Source of the DNA: Harmonia axyridis
Taxonomy: Eukaryota; Arthropoda; Insecta; Coleoptera; Coccinellidae
Length of the DNA stretch: 64,000 nucleotides
NCBI RefSeq assembly: GCF_914767665.1
Contig: NC_059503.1
Span: 60,282,352 to 60,346,351 of the forward strand
Direction of reading: 5' to 3'
Under the pieces are notes generated by a model. That model did no database searches. It saw only the letters and a list, made by a program, of their open reading frames with translations, and was not told the DNA's origin. This document shows positions 9,201 to 20,272 of this stretch, in pieces (position 1 is the stretch's first letter; each line of letters starts with the position of its first letter). The position numbers and the translations under genes were made by a program.

Positions 9201-12195
9201 GTGGATATGTCTTTTTAGGAATTTTATTTCTTTGGATAACATACAGAAGAGCCATTTTACATGCTGACCTTGACTTTGACAGGGTAAGACCACACTATTA
9301 CGATTATAAAAATATTATTATTTGTATTATTCAGTCGTCAATTTTACCAAATATCTTTTTATCCCATAAATGCCCACAATTCTTTTTGCCTTCATTTGGG
9401 ACATATAATTTGAGAGTTCCTTTATCTCTGTTTTTCTGTTTTGATAGTTTAATATTGTAATTTCTTCATTTGACAGATTTAAGTGTTATTTTTTATGTAG
9501 GATATATCATATGCTGCCAAAAAAAGGCATACACTAATGATTATACAAACATTTATTGAAACATATGGTTCTAAAGGGTGTTTTTTTTTTCGAGGTATAT
9601 AACTTTAAGTTGGCATTACTGTTCAGGATGGCGATCGATTTAACAACTGTCAAGTGATTTATTCTCAGTTTGGTTTGGCTATTCATCATTAATAGACTCA
9701 CGACTGAACAACGCTTGCAAATAGTGCAATTTCATTTCGAAAATAATGGTTCTGTGCGGAATACGTATCACACACTACGTCCATTTTATTTTGTTTAGCG
9801 ATGAAGCGCACTTCTGGTTGAATGGCTACGTCAACAAACAAAACTGCCGCATTTGGAGTGAAGCTAATCCTCAAGTGTATGTCGAAACGCCGTTACATCT
9901 AGAAAAACTGACTGTTTGATGCGCTTTATGGGCTGGTGGAATCATTGGTCCGTACTTCTTCAAAAACGATGATGGCCAGAACGTTACTGTCAATGGTGAT
10001 CGGTATAGAGCCATGATTACTAACTTTTTCATTCCTGAATTGAACAACCATGATGTCCAAGCTGTGGTTTCAAAAAGACGGCGCAACATGTCACACTGCT
10101 CGTGCCACAATCGATTTATTGAAAGACACGTTTGGTGACCGCCTAATTTTATGTGGGGCTATGTAAAGTCATTGGTCTATGCGGATAAGCCACAAACCCT
10201 TGACCATTTGGAAGACAACATTCGCCGTCTTATTGTCGATATACGGCCACAAATGTTGGAAAAAGTCATCGAAAATTGGACGTCCAGATTGGACTACATC
10301 CGAGCCAGCCGTGGCGGTCAAATGCCAGAAATAACATTTAAAATGTAATGCCACAAGATTATCTAGCGGATAAATAAAATTCATGTCAATCGAAAAATCC
10401 ATCGTTGTTTTATTGCAATTTACACCCTTTACATGTGGTAAATCGTATTTCATGATAAGAACCGAAGCATAAATCTGAGTGGAGTCTGACACACAAATTT
10501 ATAACATTTTCTACATCACTGTTGAGTATCATTTTCATCGATTAAGTGATTTTTTCCATCTAATCGATTTTCGTCAAGAATTTTAGACAATTTTTGGTTT
10601 GGGTCCAGTGGAAAGTCGTTTTGTTTGGGAAGATAGTATGGATAGAACATTTATTCCTGTGAATGACATCGCCTCGTTCGCTAAACATCTTTGATACAAA
10701 TACCACATGTTTACTACACCATTCAAGCAAAATTAAAAAAAAGCATATTTTCATCAACAAAACCTCTACATTTTTATATCAAACTATGTATACAGCAAAA
10801 ACAACATGTTATAGTAACATATTACTACGCCAAGGAGTAACAAATAACAAAAGCTCCTAACACCTAGACTGCTTTTCATGAAATTCTACGTTTATGGTTT
10901 CAGCAATTCGGAATTCCTCAACACTATGGACTGTTTTATTCCATGGGGGTAGCTTTGATTATGGAGGGTGTTTTATCAGGAAGCTATCACATATGCCCTA
11001 ATCATTCTAATTTTCAATTTGGTATGTTTTTAATAATTATTTGTTCATTTTTATGATATAATCAATAAGTATACTGAATATTTCGAGCAAAAGCATAATG
11101 AAGACCAGAACTCCTGAAATTTGTTCCTGAATTCAATCCATATTTTTCAGATTCCAGTTTTATGTATGTAATGGCTGTTCTTTGTATGGTTAAATTATAC
11201 CAAAACAGACATCCTGACATTAATGCCACTGCATATACAACATTTGGGGTTTTAGCGTTAGCAATCTTGCTTGGTAAATAATTTGTACCGAAATTTTTCA
11301 TAATTGATTGCCTCGTTTTTTTTATAGGAATGCTTGGTATATTGGAAGGTAATATATACTTCTGGATTTTTTTCACTGTTCTCTATTTATCAACATGTCT
11401 TTATTTGAGTCTTCAAATATATTACATGGGTTGCTGGAAATGCGGTAAGAAAAAATGTTCATACTGCTTGAAATACTTTTCATATTCACTATATTTAAGA
11501 TACTGGTGCACCACGTAGAGTTTATATGGCTATGGTCAGAGATTTTCAAAGAGGGCCATTATACGTAATAAAACCAGTACATACAGGTAATAAATCTTCA
11601 TTATTGTATTATAGGTAATCTATATGATGTAATTTTTTTTCAGCAAGATTGGTTCTCCTTATAATTGGAAATGTATGCAATTGGTCATTAGCATTCTGGG
11701 GACTTTATGATCATCAGAAAGATTTTGCCTTATTTCTGTTAGCAGTTTTCATGTCAAACACATTACTTTATTTCTTCTTTTATATTATCATGAAGGTAAC
11801 ATTTAAGATTTTCTTATAGCGAAATTATTTCTTTATTGATTTTTTTTTAGCTTATACATAGAGAAAAACTGAAGTCCCTGACTTGGTTCTTTCTTTTCTG
11901 TTCTATTACATGTGCTTTATCTGCTATGTACTTCTTCTTACATAAAAGTATTTCTTGGGCTGTGAGTACCTTAATAAAAAGGGTTTATTCCAGTATTTTT
12001 CATATTGATCTGTTTCAGACCACACCTGCAGAATCTAGGCAGTTTAATCAAGAGTGTAAGCTATTGAGATTTTACGACTTTCATGATATATGGCACTTTT
12101 TGAGTGCTATTGGAATGTTCTTCACATTCATGGTACTCCTTACACTTGATGATGACCTCTCTCATAAGGATAGGTCTCAGATTCCTGTCTTCTGA
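6243..12195 (+). CDS. sid-1-like: SID-1-like dsRNA transporter (systemic RNAi), complete
   Basis: Multipass membrane protein of the SID-1/SIDT family, which carries dsRNA or sterols across membranes. Fifteen exons splice in phase with GT-AG borders: 6243-6389, 6498-6690, 6744-6897, 7187-7313, 7503-7586, 8449-8755, 8809-9038, 9101-9283, 10904-11021, 11151-11273, 11328-11444, 11500-11586, 11644-11795, 11851-11961, 12019-12195. This gives 769 residues plus stop, normal for the family. The start has a hydrophobic signal peptide (MNSVLFLLSFFICSCF). Residues to about 285 form an extracellular beta-rich, N-glycosylatable domain (NES, NVT, NFS). The first membrane helix is near 287-308. Family signatures follow: QDLCYYNFLCAHPLG, DFNHVFSN, GIPQHYGLF, YHICPNHSNFQFD, HPDINATAYTTFG, and HDIWH near the C-terminus (putative metal-binding H-x3-H), ending LLTLDDDL. 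No stops or frameshifts were seen. Introns 5 and 8 contain transposons. Which insect paralogue it is cannot be decided here. Confidence 0.95.
7630..8395 (+). repeat. Repeat family A (non-coding, sid-1 intron 5)
   Basis: Intronic repeat also present at 34.02-34.85 kb (inverted) and 57.43-58.40 kb. One part is made of subunits of roughly 130-160 bp, each containing AACTCCAGAACGC, then ATCGCTTTGCGACCTT and a TTTCTGTTTCTGT run. The other part ends CTTATTTGCCAACCCTGTAC. In the other copies this end reads GCCCACCCTGTAC. It carries short spurious ORFs shared between copies but no recognised domain. Probably a non-autonomous DNA transposon. Confidence 0.75.
9574..10429 (+). mobile_element. DD41D (rosa-like) mariner, internally deleted copy
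   Basis: An 856-bp element in sid-1 intron 8, with ends AAGGGTGTTTTT and CACCCTT flanked by TA. The N-terminal codons (TTEQRLQIVQFHFENNGSVR) run directly into the catalytic region (LFSDEAHFWLNGYVNKQN), so the DNA-binding part between them is deleted. The catalytic part has a stop after KLTV and a deletion around the third catalytic residue. The 3' end is also shortened so that only the terminal CACCC remains. The family is assigned from the 41-residue spacing between the last two catalytic aspartates, counted in the copy at 55.4 kb. Confidence 0.8.
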
Positions 12196-12496
12196 AGTCT
12201 TATACCATCATAATGTGATATTTTCATGATTTAGAACGAAGTTATCATTATCAAATATGAGCTTTAGATGTTTGATTTTGAGATTTGTGCTTTGTACATA
12301 TGATATTATTCATTTTAAGTTTTTTAACATTTACTTTATAAGATCTAAAAATATACCAAAAGCAGTACGACTTTCTGAAAATGCTAGATGTTATTTACAG
12401 ATTGAAAATTTTTCGAACTAAATGTAAAGATTATGATATATTCATAATCTTAGCATAGGTGCTTTTTATTTTCGTGATTTGCAGTGTTAATGTAAC

Positions 12497-12502
12497 AATA
12501 AA
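12497..12502 (+). terminator. Candidate polyadenylation signal of sid-1-like gene
   Basis: AATAAA lies about 300 nt after the stop codon at 12195. It is the first canonical hexamer I see downstream of the stop. Usage is inferred. Confidence 0.45.
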
Positions 12503-12568
12503 AATTTGATAAAATATACATACACAGGTGAATTTATTTCTTGTATGTATGCAGCGAGGGGTCATATG

Positions 12569-12789
12569 TTGTATAGTATATCCAAAGTCACTTGGAGGAA
12601 GGCAGAATATTTGAATTACAGAAGGGTTTTCCAAGTTTCCAGAAATTTCTTTGGAGCCAGCGAATTTTTTGCCTAAAAACACTTTCAAATGAACTCAATT
12701 ATTTAGCGGAGCATGGTATCCACTTGAAAGACACATCTGGCCAAGCACTTTTATGGACCAGTTCAAGTGACTTTGGATGTACTATACAA
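12569..12789. repeat. Short inverted-repeat element
   Basis: Arms of about 26 bp (TTGTATAGTATATCCAAAGT at 12569 and its complement ending near 12789) enclose about 170 bp. It is non-coding, and short ORFs over it have no recognisable domain. Probably a small MITE just after the sid-1-like gene. Confidence 0.55.
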
Positions 12790-12799
12790 CCAAATTCCT

Positions 12800-15327
12800 T
12801 TTTCATAAATAATTCATCCAATTCCATCTGACTAAAAATTCGTTTCAATTCACTGGAATTCCATACATTTTACTATTCCATGATAACAATTTACTGATTT
12901 AATTGCTTATCTTAATCAATATTTCATAAACCCAACTTACTTAATGCCTGGTCCATAAATTTCCAAATTTGGATTATTTATACATGGAACACCAATAGAA
13001 AAATGTGTCGCTTTTTCTACCTCAAGGTGTTGTGAAAATGATTACTTTTTAGCCAAAACACATATTTAAATATGCAGATTGAGTGAATTAGTTGATGAAG
13101 TTTGAAACCAAAGTTTGTGCGTAAGAAAAAAGGGCTGAAATTTGAATTTTACATTATGGATGACGTTAGCAATGTAGAGTTTGAGAAATGTAGCTACATC
13201 CCTGAATCTGTATTCGACCTAGCTTTTCCAATCAAATCCTCAGAATTAAATTTAATTTTTCTAGCTTTCTGCAATTATTATTAAAGAGTATTTATTCTCC
13301 TTTTAATAATTGTTTAAACTTTTCGATAATTCCATTTCTTTTCTACCTAACAAGCACAATTATTGTTTTGAGATACAATTGAACTTCTTTGCCATACGCA
13401 TTTTAATTATCAATTTTATTTCATCTGTTCCAAATAGTATTAATGTCAGAAATCAGGGTGCAACACCCACAGCACCTCCTGTGATACTGAAAGATATTCT
13501 ACAATAGCCCCAGCAAAAGAACCAACAGCTGCAACAAGATAGGCATTGAAAAAAAAGGAACACATGCTTTAATTTATTTATTTGACAACATTAATATGGT
13601 ACTTTGAGCAATAATTTAATATGTGTAATTCTGTGCTTAAAATTTATATGAAATGTTATATCAATATTGTTTTCATCAATTCACTAGAAGGTAGAGATAT
13701 TATTGTGCTTGTTGTTTTAATGAAATATTTGAGCAAGTGTGAAATTACTAAGAGGAATATTATTGGGAAATTTTCATTAAAATTATCGAAAAAACAGCTA
13801 CCATCTCTTCAATCATAAAAGTTCTAACGAAGTAATTTTTTTCAATGAAAAACATTGACTTATAGGATACACTCAATATAATAAGGTATATTTCCTACAA
13901 ATATAACAGCTTCTCAAAATATATTGACATCCAGATTTTTAATCGAACATATTTGAAATATTCTCAAAAAGTGCAACAGGAAAACCAATCAATTTTAAAT
14001 AATTTACTTTTTAACAGTTGACTAATGCTTGCCACAGAATGGCGTTTCACTTTTGAAATCTTACCAATAAATTTCAGATGTTGTCATCTGGGTATCAAGT
14101 ATCAACGATGTATATAAATAATGACTTTTTAACTTTTCATGAGCATAAAACAGATTAATTCATAATACATGCATTAACAAGCAAATCAACTAAAAAATGT
14201 CATGAAAAAGATTTTATATTAATAAAATATTTGAAAAGGAAAAAATGAAATTGGATTGTTTGGTCCCTAATACCTAAAAGGTTGCAGATTACTAATGATG
14301 GAAAGGTCATCTAATAACGAAGGTAATGTAAAAGATGGGATTTCAAAATTTCCTTTTTGTATTAATTTCTCTTCATGTTAACCATCATCATACCCTGTCT
14401 TTTCAAGTTTTAGAAGTTGCTTGATAGTCCAACCAAAAAATTCACCTTTTAATAGAAATTCAGTTTCTACTTAATAATTTTCTACTGTTATTTTAATATT
14501 TGAAAAATATCACCTGTATCTATAAAGACAGGTAATACACATCTAATAATTGACTTCACTTTTCACTAGAACATGCGTAGATATGGATGTACATAGTTGA
14601 CATATGTTTTATAGATTACCACTAAGATGTATAAAAATACCGGTGTGCCTCTAACTCAAATAAAACTGGTGACTTGAAAGTATCAGCCTTCTAGGATTCT
14701 AAATAGTTTTCCAATGATTTCTCTATCATTTTTTATGTTGCTCACATCAAATTTCTTTAATTAAATAGGATCACTTTCGAAAAGGAACTACCGCAATCCT
14801 GATTTCAAGTCACCAGAATTATCCTAAACAAAATCTAAGCAGTGGACATACTAGTATTTTTAGACATCTTTGTTACCACATTGAATCTAAACAATTGGCA
14901 TAAGATATGTTATCATGCACAACACTGATATATGCATTTAAGCCTAAAAGAAAATGTTCTGAAAATAACACTAAAATATTTTCAAAACACCATTTAAAAA
15001 TCTTGAGCAAATTGAACTTCAATTTACTTATGCATTTCTTGAAGTATATTCAGAAATGAAACAAACAGATAATAGTGACTTCTACTTTTACTAATGGGCA
15101 ATGAACCGATATTGAAGTGCATCTTGCAACAGTTGAACAAATCAAATAGAAGCTTCAACGAAAGCAAATAATCAATGATAATCAAGGAATTGAAGTAATA
15201 TTTTCAACATTACAAAATTTCATCATCACTTCATCAAATCACTAGATATTCAATACTTGATTATATGCTTTGAATGTATCCACATGATGTTACATAATCA
15301 TTTTGAGTGGATATCAGCTTTTAAGAT
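12800..15327. other. AT-rich intergenic sequence, no gene seen
   Basis: Very AT-rich DNA between two convergent genes. Short ORFs (for example at 13102 and 13621) have no domain and biased composition. Part may be 3' UTR of the coiled-coil gene at 15328-15786. I see no repeat with clear boundaries. Confidence 0.5.
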
Positions 15328-15786
15328 CTAGTCAATATTTTCAAAGCCGATATACTCTTGCCTGGTATGACTGGAAGAAATAGATTGAGACCTGGACAAT
15401 GCTCTGCTGCCGATATTGCCTGTGATAACTTTTTCTTTCAGTGTGTTGAACTTCGATTGCATCATGCGAAGCTGAATCTGAAGTGAAGAGCTTAGTTGCT
15501 TCTGGAGATCCTGTACTTCCATCAATTCTTTACGAAGGGACTGATAATTTTCTTTGACTTCATTTACAGATTTCAGAAGGTTATTGACTTCAACTGTCTC
15601 ACCTTCTTCAGATAAAATATCACTTTTTATGTTACTTACTCGTTCCGCAAGTACATCCATCTTCTCATCAGTTTTTTTCATCTAAAATTTGCATGTAGGC
15701 GCCAAAAAAATGAAAATTGTTTTACTTACCCTTTCGGCTATATTTTCCATTGATCTTTCAAGAGAGTCGTCTGGATCTTTGTTCAT
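15328..15786 (-). CDS. Small coiled-coil protein, 136 aa, two exons
   Basis: Two coding exons on the minus strand: 15786-15730 (MNKDPDDSLERSMENIAER) and 15681-15328, joined by a 48-nt intron with a GTAAGT donor and a TTTTAG acceptor. Together they give 136 residues. The first exon follows a TTTCACAG acceptor, so a 5' UTR exon probably lies further right. Nearly the whole protein is helical heptad sequence rich in E, K, Q and L (residues about 10-105), followed by a serine-rich tail (SRSQSISSSHTR). No enzymatic motif, signal peptide or membrane segment is present. Length and the LLK-V-YQSL pattern faintly recall the SKA2 kinetochore subunit, but this is not enough to name it. It converges with the sid-1-like gene. 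Confidence 0.7.
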
Positions 15787-16403
15787 ATTTGCTGTGAAAT
15801 GATGCATTGTCTTTATAAGACCAATATATAATTACGAAATCAAGTCATTGGGATAAATTGAAATCAATCAGACATCAACTCAAATAATGAAAAACCGATC
15901 GAAGATGACCTTTAGAATAACAAGTTTCCTTTCTGTCATACTTCGCCTGTCATCACCCGACTCCCATAATCGAAGTGTATAAATACAAAAAGCACTGACG
16001 TGAAGTCTGGATTGTCAGAGGCTTTTGAGAGCATGCTGTTTTTGAGCGCACGTCATACGCCAACGCGCGCTAAAAAGCTCCTGACTTCATGTTAGTCCAC
16101 TTTCTTCATTTCTTATATTTTGTTTCAATTTTCTATGGTTCTGACACGAAATTATGCAAAAAGCTCAAAATTTTTATTTTTCTGCACATCAGCTCGTTGT
16201 CTAATGAAGGGATCTCAGAATTCTTTTTGAGCTATAAAAAATTAATGGCACATCATTTTTGGGTTTGATTTTTCAAAGAATTAATTTGGTGAAAACAGGA
16301 ACAGATACAGGGGGGCGCAGGCCCCCCCGACTTCTGTATAACTTTCATGTGCGGTACTGTAGCCTCGCTCAGCCTGAGGAACAGGGCGCAAGTGCTGGCC
16401 CCA

Positions 16404-17177
16404 TGGCGGAGGAAATGCTGCTGAAGAGCAGCGATGAAGAGGTCGTAGCTGACCTCGAAAAGCTGGCGGTTAGGAGACCTAGACTCTACGGGGTTACCAG
16501 AAAGAGGATGAAGTTCCTCATAAAGAAAGGGATGGCAACTGCATATGAGGCCAGGCTGGCTTGGGCTGACATGCTCTGACAAAGCCACTGTGGAGTGGCT
16601 CAAAAGCATAAAGCCGAAACTCAAACCCTAGGAGGGAGCTCACCTGACGATAGCCGAAAAGGCAGAACTGCCTCACCCGGAGATCCTGGTCGGCTATCTC
16701 CCCTACAGTGTAGATCTCTCCACCGAGGAAATTTTCAAGGTGGTTGAGATTCAGAATGCAAGGCTCAAAACCTCCAGCTGGAGAGTCCTTCGAAGGGGAC
16801 CATCAGGACCCATGTTCGAGATTGTTATCTCGGCTGATAGAGCATCGGTCGAGAGACTCAGAGCGAAAAATTTGCGAATAAACTACTTATTCGGCCAAAC
16901 AAATCTTCGCCTTAAGGGACCAAAGACAACGGCCGAGAGGAGAGAGGCATTTCAGGCCTCAACCTCTGGTCCGGCGCCGAAAAGGCCCAAAGGGGAGGTA
17001 AAGGAGAAGGTGGCGAAGCCTCCAGGCAATGAAGAGGCCACAAAATCGATAAGGGGGGGTCCGACGGAGAAAAACCTGCGGTTTCTCCCGAAGAGCCTAG
17101 CGGAGATCCAACCTCATAAGGGGCAGATGTCTGATATGCCTTCAGATAAACCTCCAGCACTCGAAGGCAACCTCTAG
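16404..17177 (+). pseudogene. ORF1 of non-LTR copy B (frameshifted)
   Basis: The start MAEEMLLKSSDEEV runs to a stop near 16579. The later part, from VVEIQNARLKTSSWRVLRRG at 16740, is in another frame and continues to 17177. The second half (SWRVLRRG, FEIVISADRASVERLRAKN, INYLFGQTNLRL) has the order of a small nucleic-acid-binding domain found in ORF1 of insect RNase-H-type non-LTR elements. It resembles the Pfam DUF4780 type; that match is from memory of the pattern. A basic, proline-rich tail (GPAPKRPKGEVKEKV) follows. No CCHC knuckle is visible. Confidence 0.6.
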
Positions 17178-17189
17178 TGCCTTATGCTG

Positions 17190-19576
17190 GAGAACATCTA
17201 GCAGGCATGTTGATATAGGGCTGATACAAGAGCCCTGGATCCATGGAGGCCAAGTAAGAGGCCTACCAAACAAAGTATATCAGACGATATACTGTGATAA
17301 GTCAGTGAGTCCAAGAGCCCTAATAATACTAAGAAGGGGACTAACCTGTCTTCCACATACAGAGTTCCTGACAAGGGATCTTGCTGCGGCATTGGTTGAG
17401 GTGCGAACTGAGAGCATCAAGAGGCAACTGGTTATCGCCTCAGGATATTTTCCAGGAGACACCATCAGCCCACCACCGGAGGAACTACAACGCCTTATCG
17501 AATGGTGCCGCACACCACAAAGTATGGGGCAGCACAGATATAAATCATAGAGGTGAGGATTTGCTTGATTTTCTATTTTCTACTAACATAGAGATAGTGA
17601 ATGTGGGTAATAGTCCAACCTTCATGAATGCGATCAGAAGGGAAGTTACACTGGCGACACCTTTTATTGCGGGGATGGTCAAGAACTGGAGGGCCTCAGA
17701 GGAACCATCCATGTCAGACCATATGGCAATTGAATTCAACGTTGAAGCAACTGCTTCAGCTGATGTTGAGTGCAGGATACCCAGGAAGACAGACTGGGAA
17801 CTTTACATAGCCCACCTAAGTTCTGATCTGAAGGGCCTGAAATACAACAGCAGCTCCAATGAGGATCTGGAGAACGCCTTTGCTCACTTCACATCATGTC
17901 TGAAGAGGGCATTTGAGAACAGTTGTCCACTCAGGAAGAAAACGATCTCCAGAGACGCCCCCTGGTGGAAAAATCATCTTGAAAACCTCAAGAAAACTGC
18001 TAGGAAAGCCTTCAATAAGGCTAAGCGAAAAGGCAGCTGGAATACCTACAGACGGGCACTGACCAACTACAACAAAGAGGTCATGAAAGGCAAAAGACAG
18101 TCCTGGAGAAGCTGGAGAATAGATAAAATAGCCCCAGCAGCTAGAATTTACGAACGATCCTCAAGAGAGCCTAAGAGCTCTATTAGAGACTACAGGCAGA
18201 TTACCAGTGAAGAAGGGGCTCCCGCTGGGGAAGTATACAACCCCACCAGGTGGGATTCTCAGAAAGCTGGTAGACTATTCACACCAGAAAGAATTGAATG
18301 GGCGATGAAGAGCTCTCAGCCCTTCAAATCAGCAGGCATGGATGGTATTTTTCCAGCCATGCTTCAGAAAGGTGTTGAAGTTCTTATAGCCCCGATAACT
18401 GAGCTCTTTAAGGCTAGCTTTACAAGGGGCTATATCCCGAAATCATGGAGTGAGGCGAGGGTAGTATTCATACCCAAAGAGGGTCGAAAAGGCTCCCCGG
18501 AGCTTAATCCTATCGACCCATATGCCTCACCTCTTTTCTCCTGAAGACCATGGAGAAAATAATGGATAATAATATAAGGGGAAGATTAAAGCTCTACAGC
18601 AAATAGTTTGCTTATAGGGCGGGCAGATCTACTGTAGACGCCCTTCATCATTTTCTCAGAGAGGTGGAAGGCACCCTCAACGCAAAGGAGATTCTGCTTG
18701 CAATGTTTGGTGATATCGGAGAGACCTTTGACAATACCCTACATACCTCCATATGCAATGCAGCCAAAAGGAAAGGTATAGAACCCTCCACTGTTAAGTG
18801 GATATCAGCTATGTTGAAAGGACGAACCGTTACAGCCTATCTGGGAGAAACCGAAGTGACCGTGCTGACCTGCAGGGGATGCCCTCAGGGAGGGGTTCTA
18901 TCACCCTTGCTGTGGAGCTTGGTCATGGATGGCCTATTGGAGAGGCTTACAGCAGGTGACTTTAACGTCCAGGCTTACACCGACGACATAGTGGTGACTG
19001 TTAGAGGCAAGCATGGGGGCCCACTAAGTAGCCAAAGGTAACTTGCTCTCAGAATTATTGAAAATTGGTGCAGGGAAGAGTGGCTTACTGTCAACCCCTC
19101 GAAAACATCAATAATTCCGTTCACTAGAAGAAGGAATCTCGACCTCAGAGCTCTGGTCTTAAATGGTCAGACTCTGCACTTACTAGTGAGTGTAAATCTC
19201 TAGGTGTTATCCTGGACAGTAAACTGAACTGGGGGAAACATATAGATAAGACTCTTTCCAGAGCCACGGCGGCTATGTGGGCATGCAAAAGACTCTTTGA
19301 AAAGACAAGGGGAGTGAAACCAAAAATGGTACTGTGGTTATACACAGCGGTGATACGCCCTATTGTCACCTATGCATCTCTAGCATGGTGGACAAAAACC
19401 GAGGAGATCACCACACGCATCAGGTTGCAGAAACTGCAAAGGCTGGCGTGTATTGGTGTCACAGGAGCTATGCGTACAGCTCCCACGGCAGCGCTGGAGG
19501 TCATACTAGACTTGCCTCCCTTACACCTACATGTGAGGAAATGTAGCCTGCTCGAAGCAATAAGAATTTCCCTTAA
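17190..19576 (+). pseudogene. ORF2 of non-LTR copy B (EN-RT), multiple lesions
   Basis: The endonuclease starts near IGLIQEPW (17220), with the catalytic E in QEPW. It continues to RGEDLLDFL, SPTFMN and the final SDH box (SMSDHMAIEF near 17715). The segment that should carry the D-x-N-A-H box is disrupted by a frame change around 17500. RT follows: KSAGMDGI, SWSEARVVFIPK, a frameshift near 18520, a stop near 18606 before FAYRAGRSTVDAL, the altered first aspartate box (MFGDIGETFDN), CPQGGVLSPLLWSLV, and YTDD in place of YADD. A further stop follows SSQR near 19041. Clearly dead. Confidence 0.85.
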
Positions 19577-19599
19577 CCCTTTCGCTACGGCTTAAATTA

Positions 19600-20272
19600 C
19601 AGAAATAGTGATCTAAAATTACTATTGGGTCAAATATGTCCCACTAGTTTTTCAAAAATTCCTATTGGTCACTGAATGCATTATAAATAAGCATCCGCGC
19701 TGTCCTGGAATAGACAATGAAGATAGCCATACTTGGCATCACACTGAGATGGAGGAGTATGTAATGGACAAATCACTTAGATATTTGAACACTTACTCAA
19801 ATTAAAAAAGCAGAATTTTATGTTGAAATTTTTTTTTTTATTCTTGGTGGTAGTAAGGAATTGGTTCTCATATTTGATGATGTGAGAATTTAAATAGTAC
19901 CTAAATTTGAGATCTTGTTGAACTCCAAACAAATTAAAAGACCAGTTCACCATCCCAATTCAAAAAATTATTTATTTTTTCAATTCAGTAATTGGTGGAC
20001 TGAAAAATAATATTTTCCAAAATGCGATGGAATAACCTAATGTTATATATATATTCAAAAAATATTTTCAAATGAGGTTATTTTATTCAAAAATATAAAA
20101 TCACAATATATGTATATGGTACTAATATAAATATTTTTGTATATGAAAGCATGGATGATACATATAATTATAAACTTAAAAATAGGCAAGTAAGTACAAT
20201 ATTATGATATGGTATGTCTAATAAGGCCACCTATTATATAAATATTATCACATAGATATAAAATATAGAATC
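19600..20272. other. AT-rich flank and probable 3' UTR of the LIM gene
   Basis: Sequence between the truncated non-LTR copy and the LIM gene stop codon. On the minus strand an AATAAA hexamer (complement of 20082-20087) lies about 190 nt past the stop and could end the LIM transcript. I see nothing else. Confidence 0.45.

Larger units (their letters stand above)
16300..19576 (+). mobile_element. Non-LTR retrotransposon copy B (ORF1 + EN + RT), decayed
   Basis: The most complete copy of the RNase-H-bearing non-LTR family in the window. It holds an ORF1, an apurinic-endonuclease domain and most of RT, but it ends in the RT C-terminal region (after KCSLLEAIRISL) and lacks RNase H. Its left edge merges with a hAT-MITE-like stretch (GATACAGGGGGGCGCAGG near 16310, then TATAACTTTCATGTG), so the true 5' end is uncertain. 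Frameshifts and stops show it cannot be autonomous. It lies between the coiled-coil gene and the 3' end of the LIM gene. Confidence 0.88.

Noticed and set aside
9128..9460. Open frame of 110 aa with SID-1 sequence at its start
   Set aside because: It is exon 8 of the sid-1-like gene read through its donor at 9284 into the intron; the tail after HADLDFDR is intronic.
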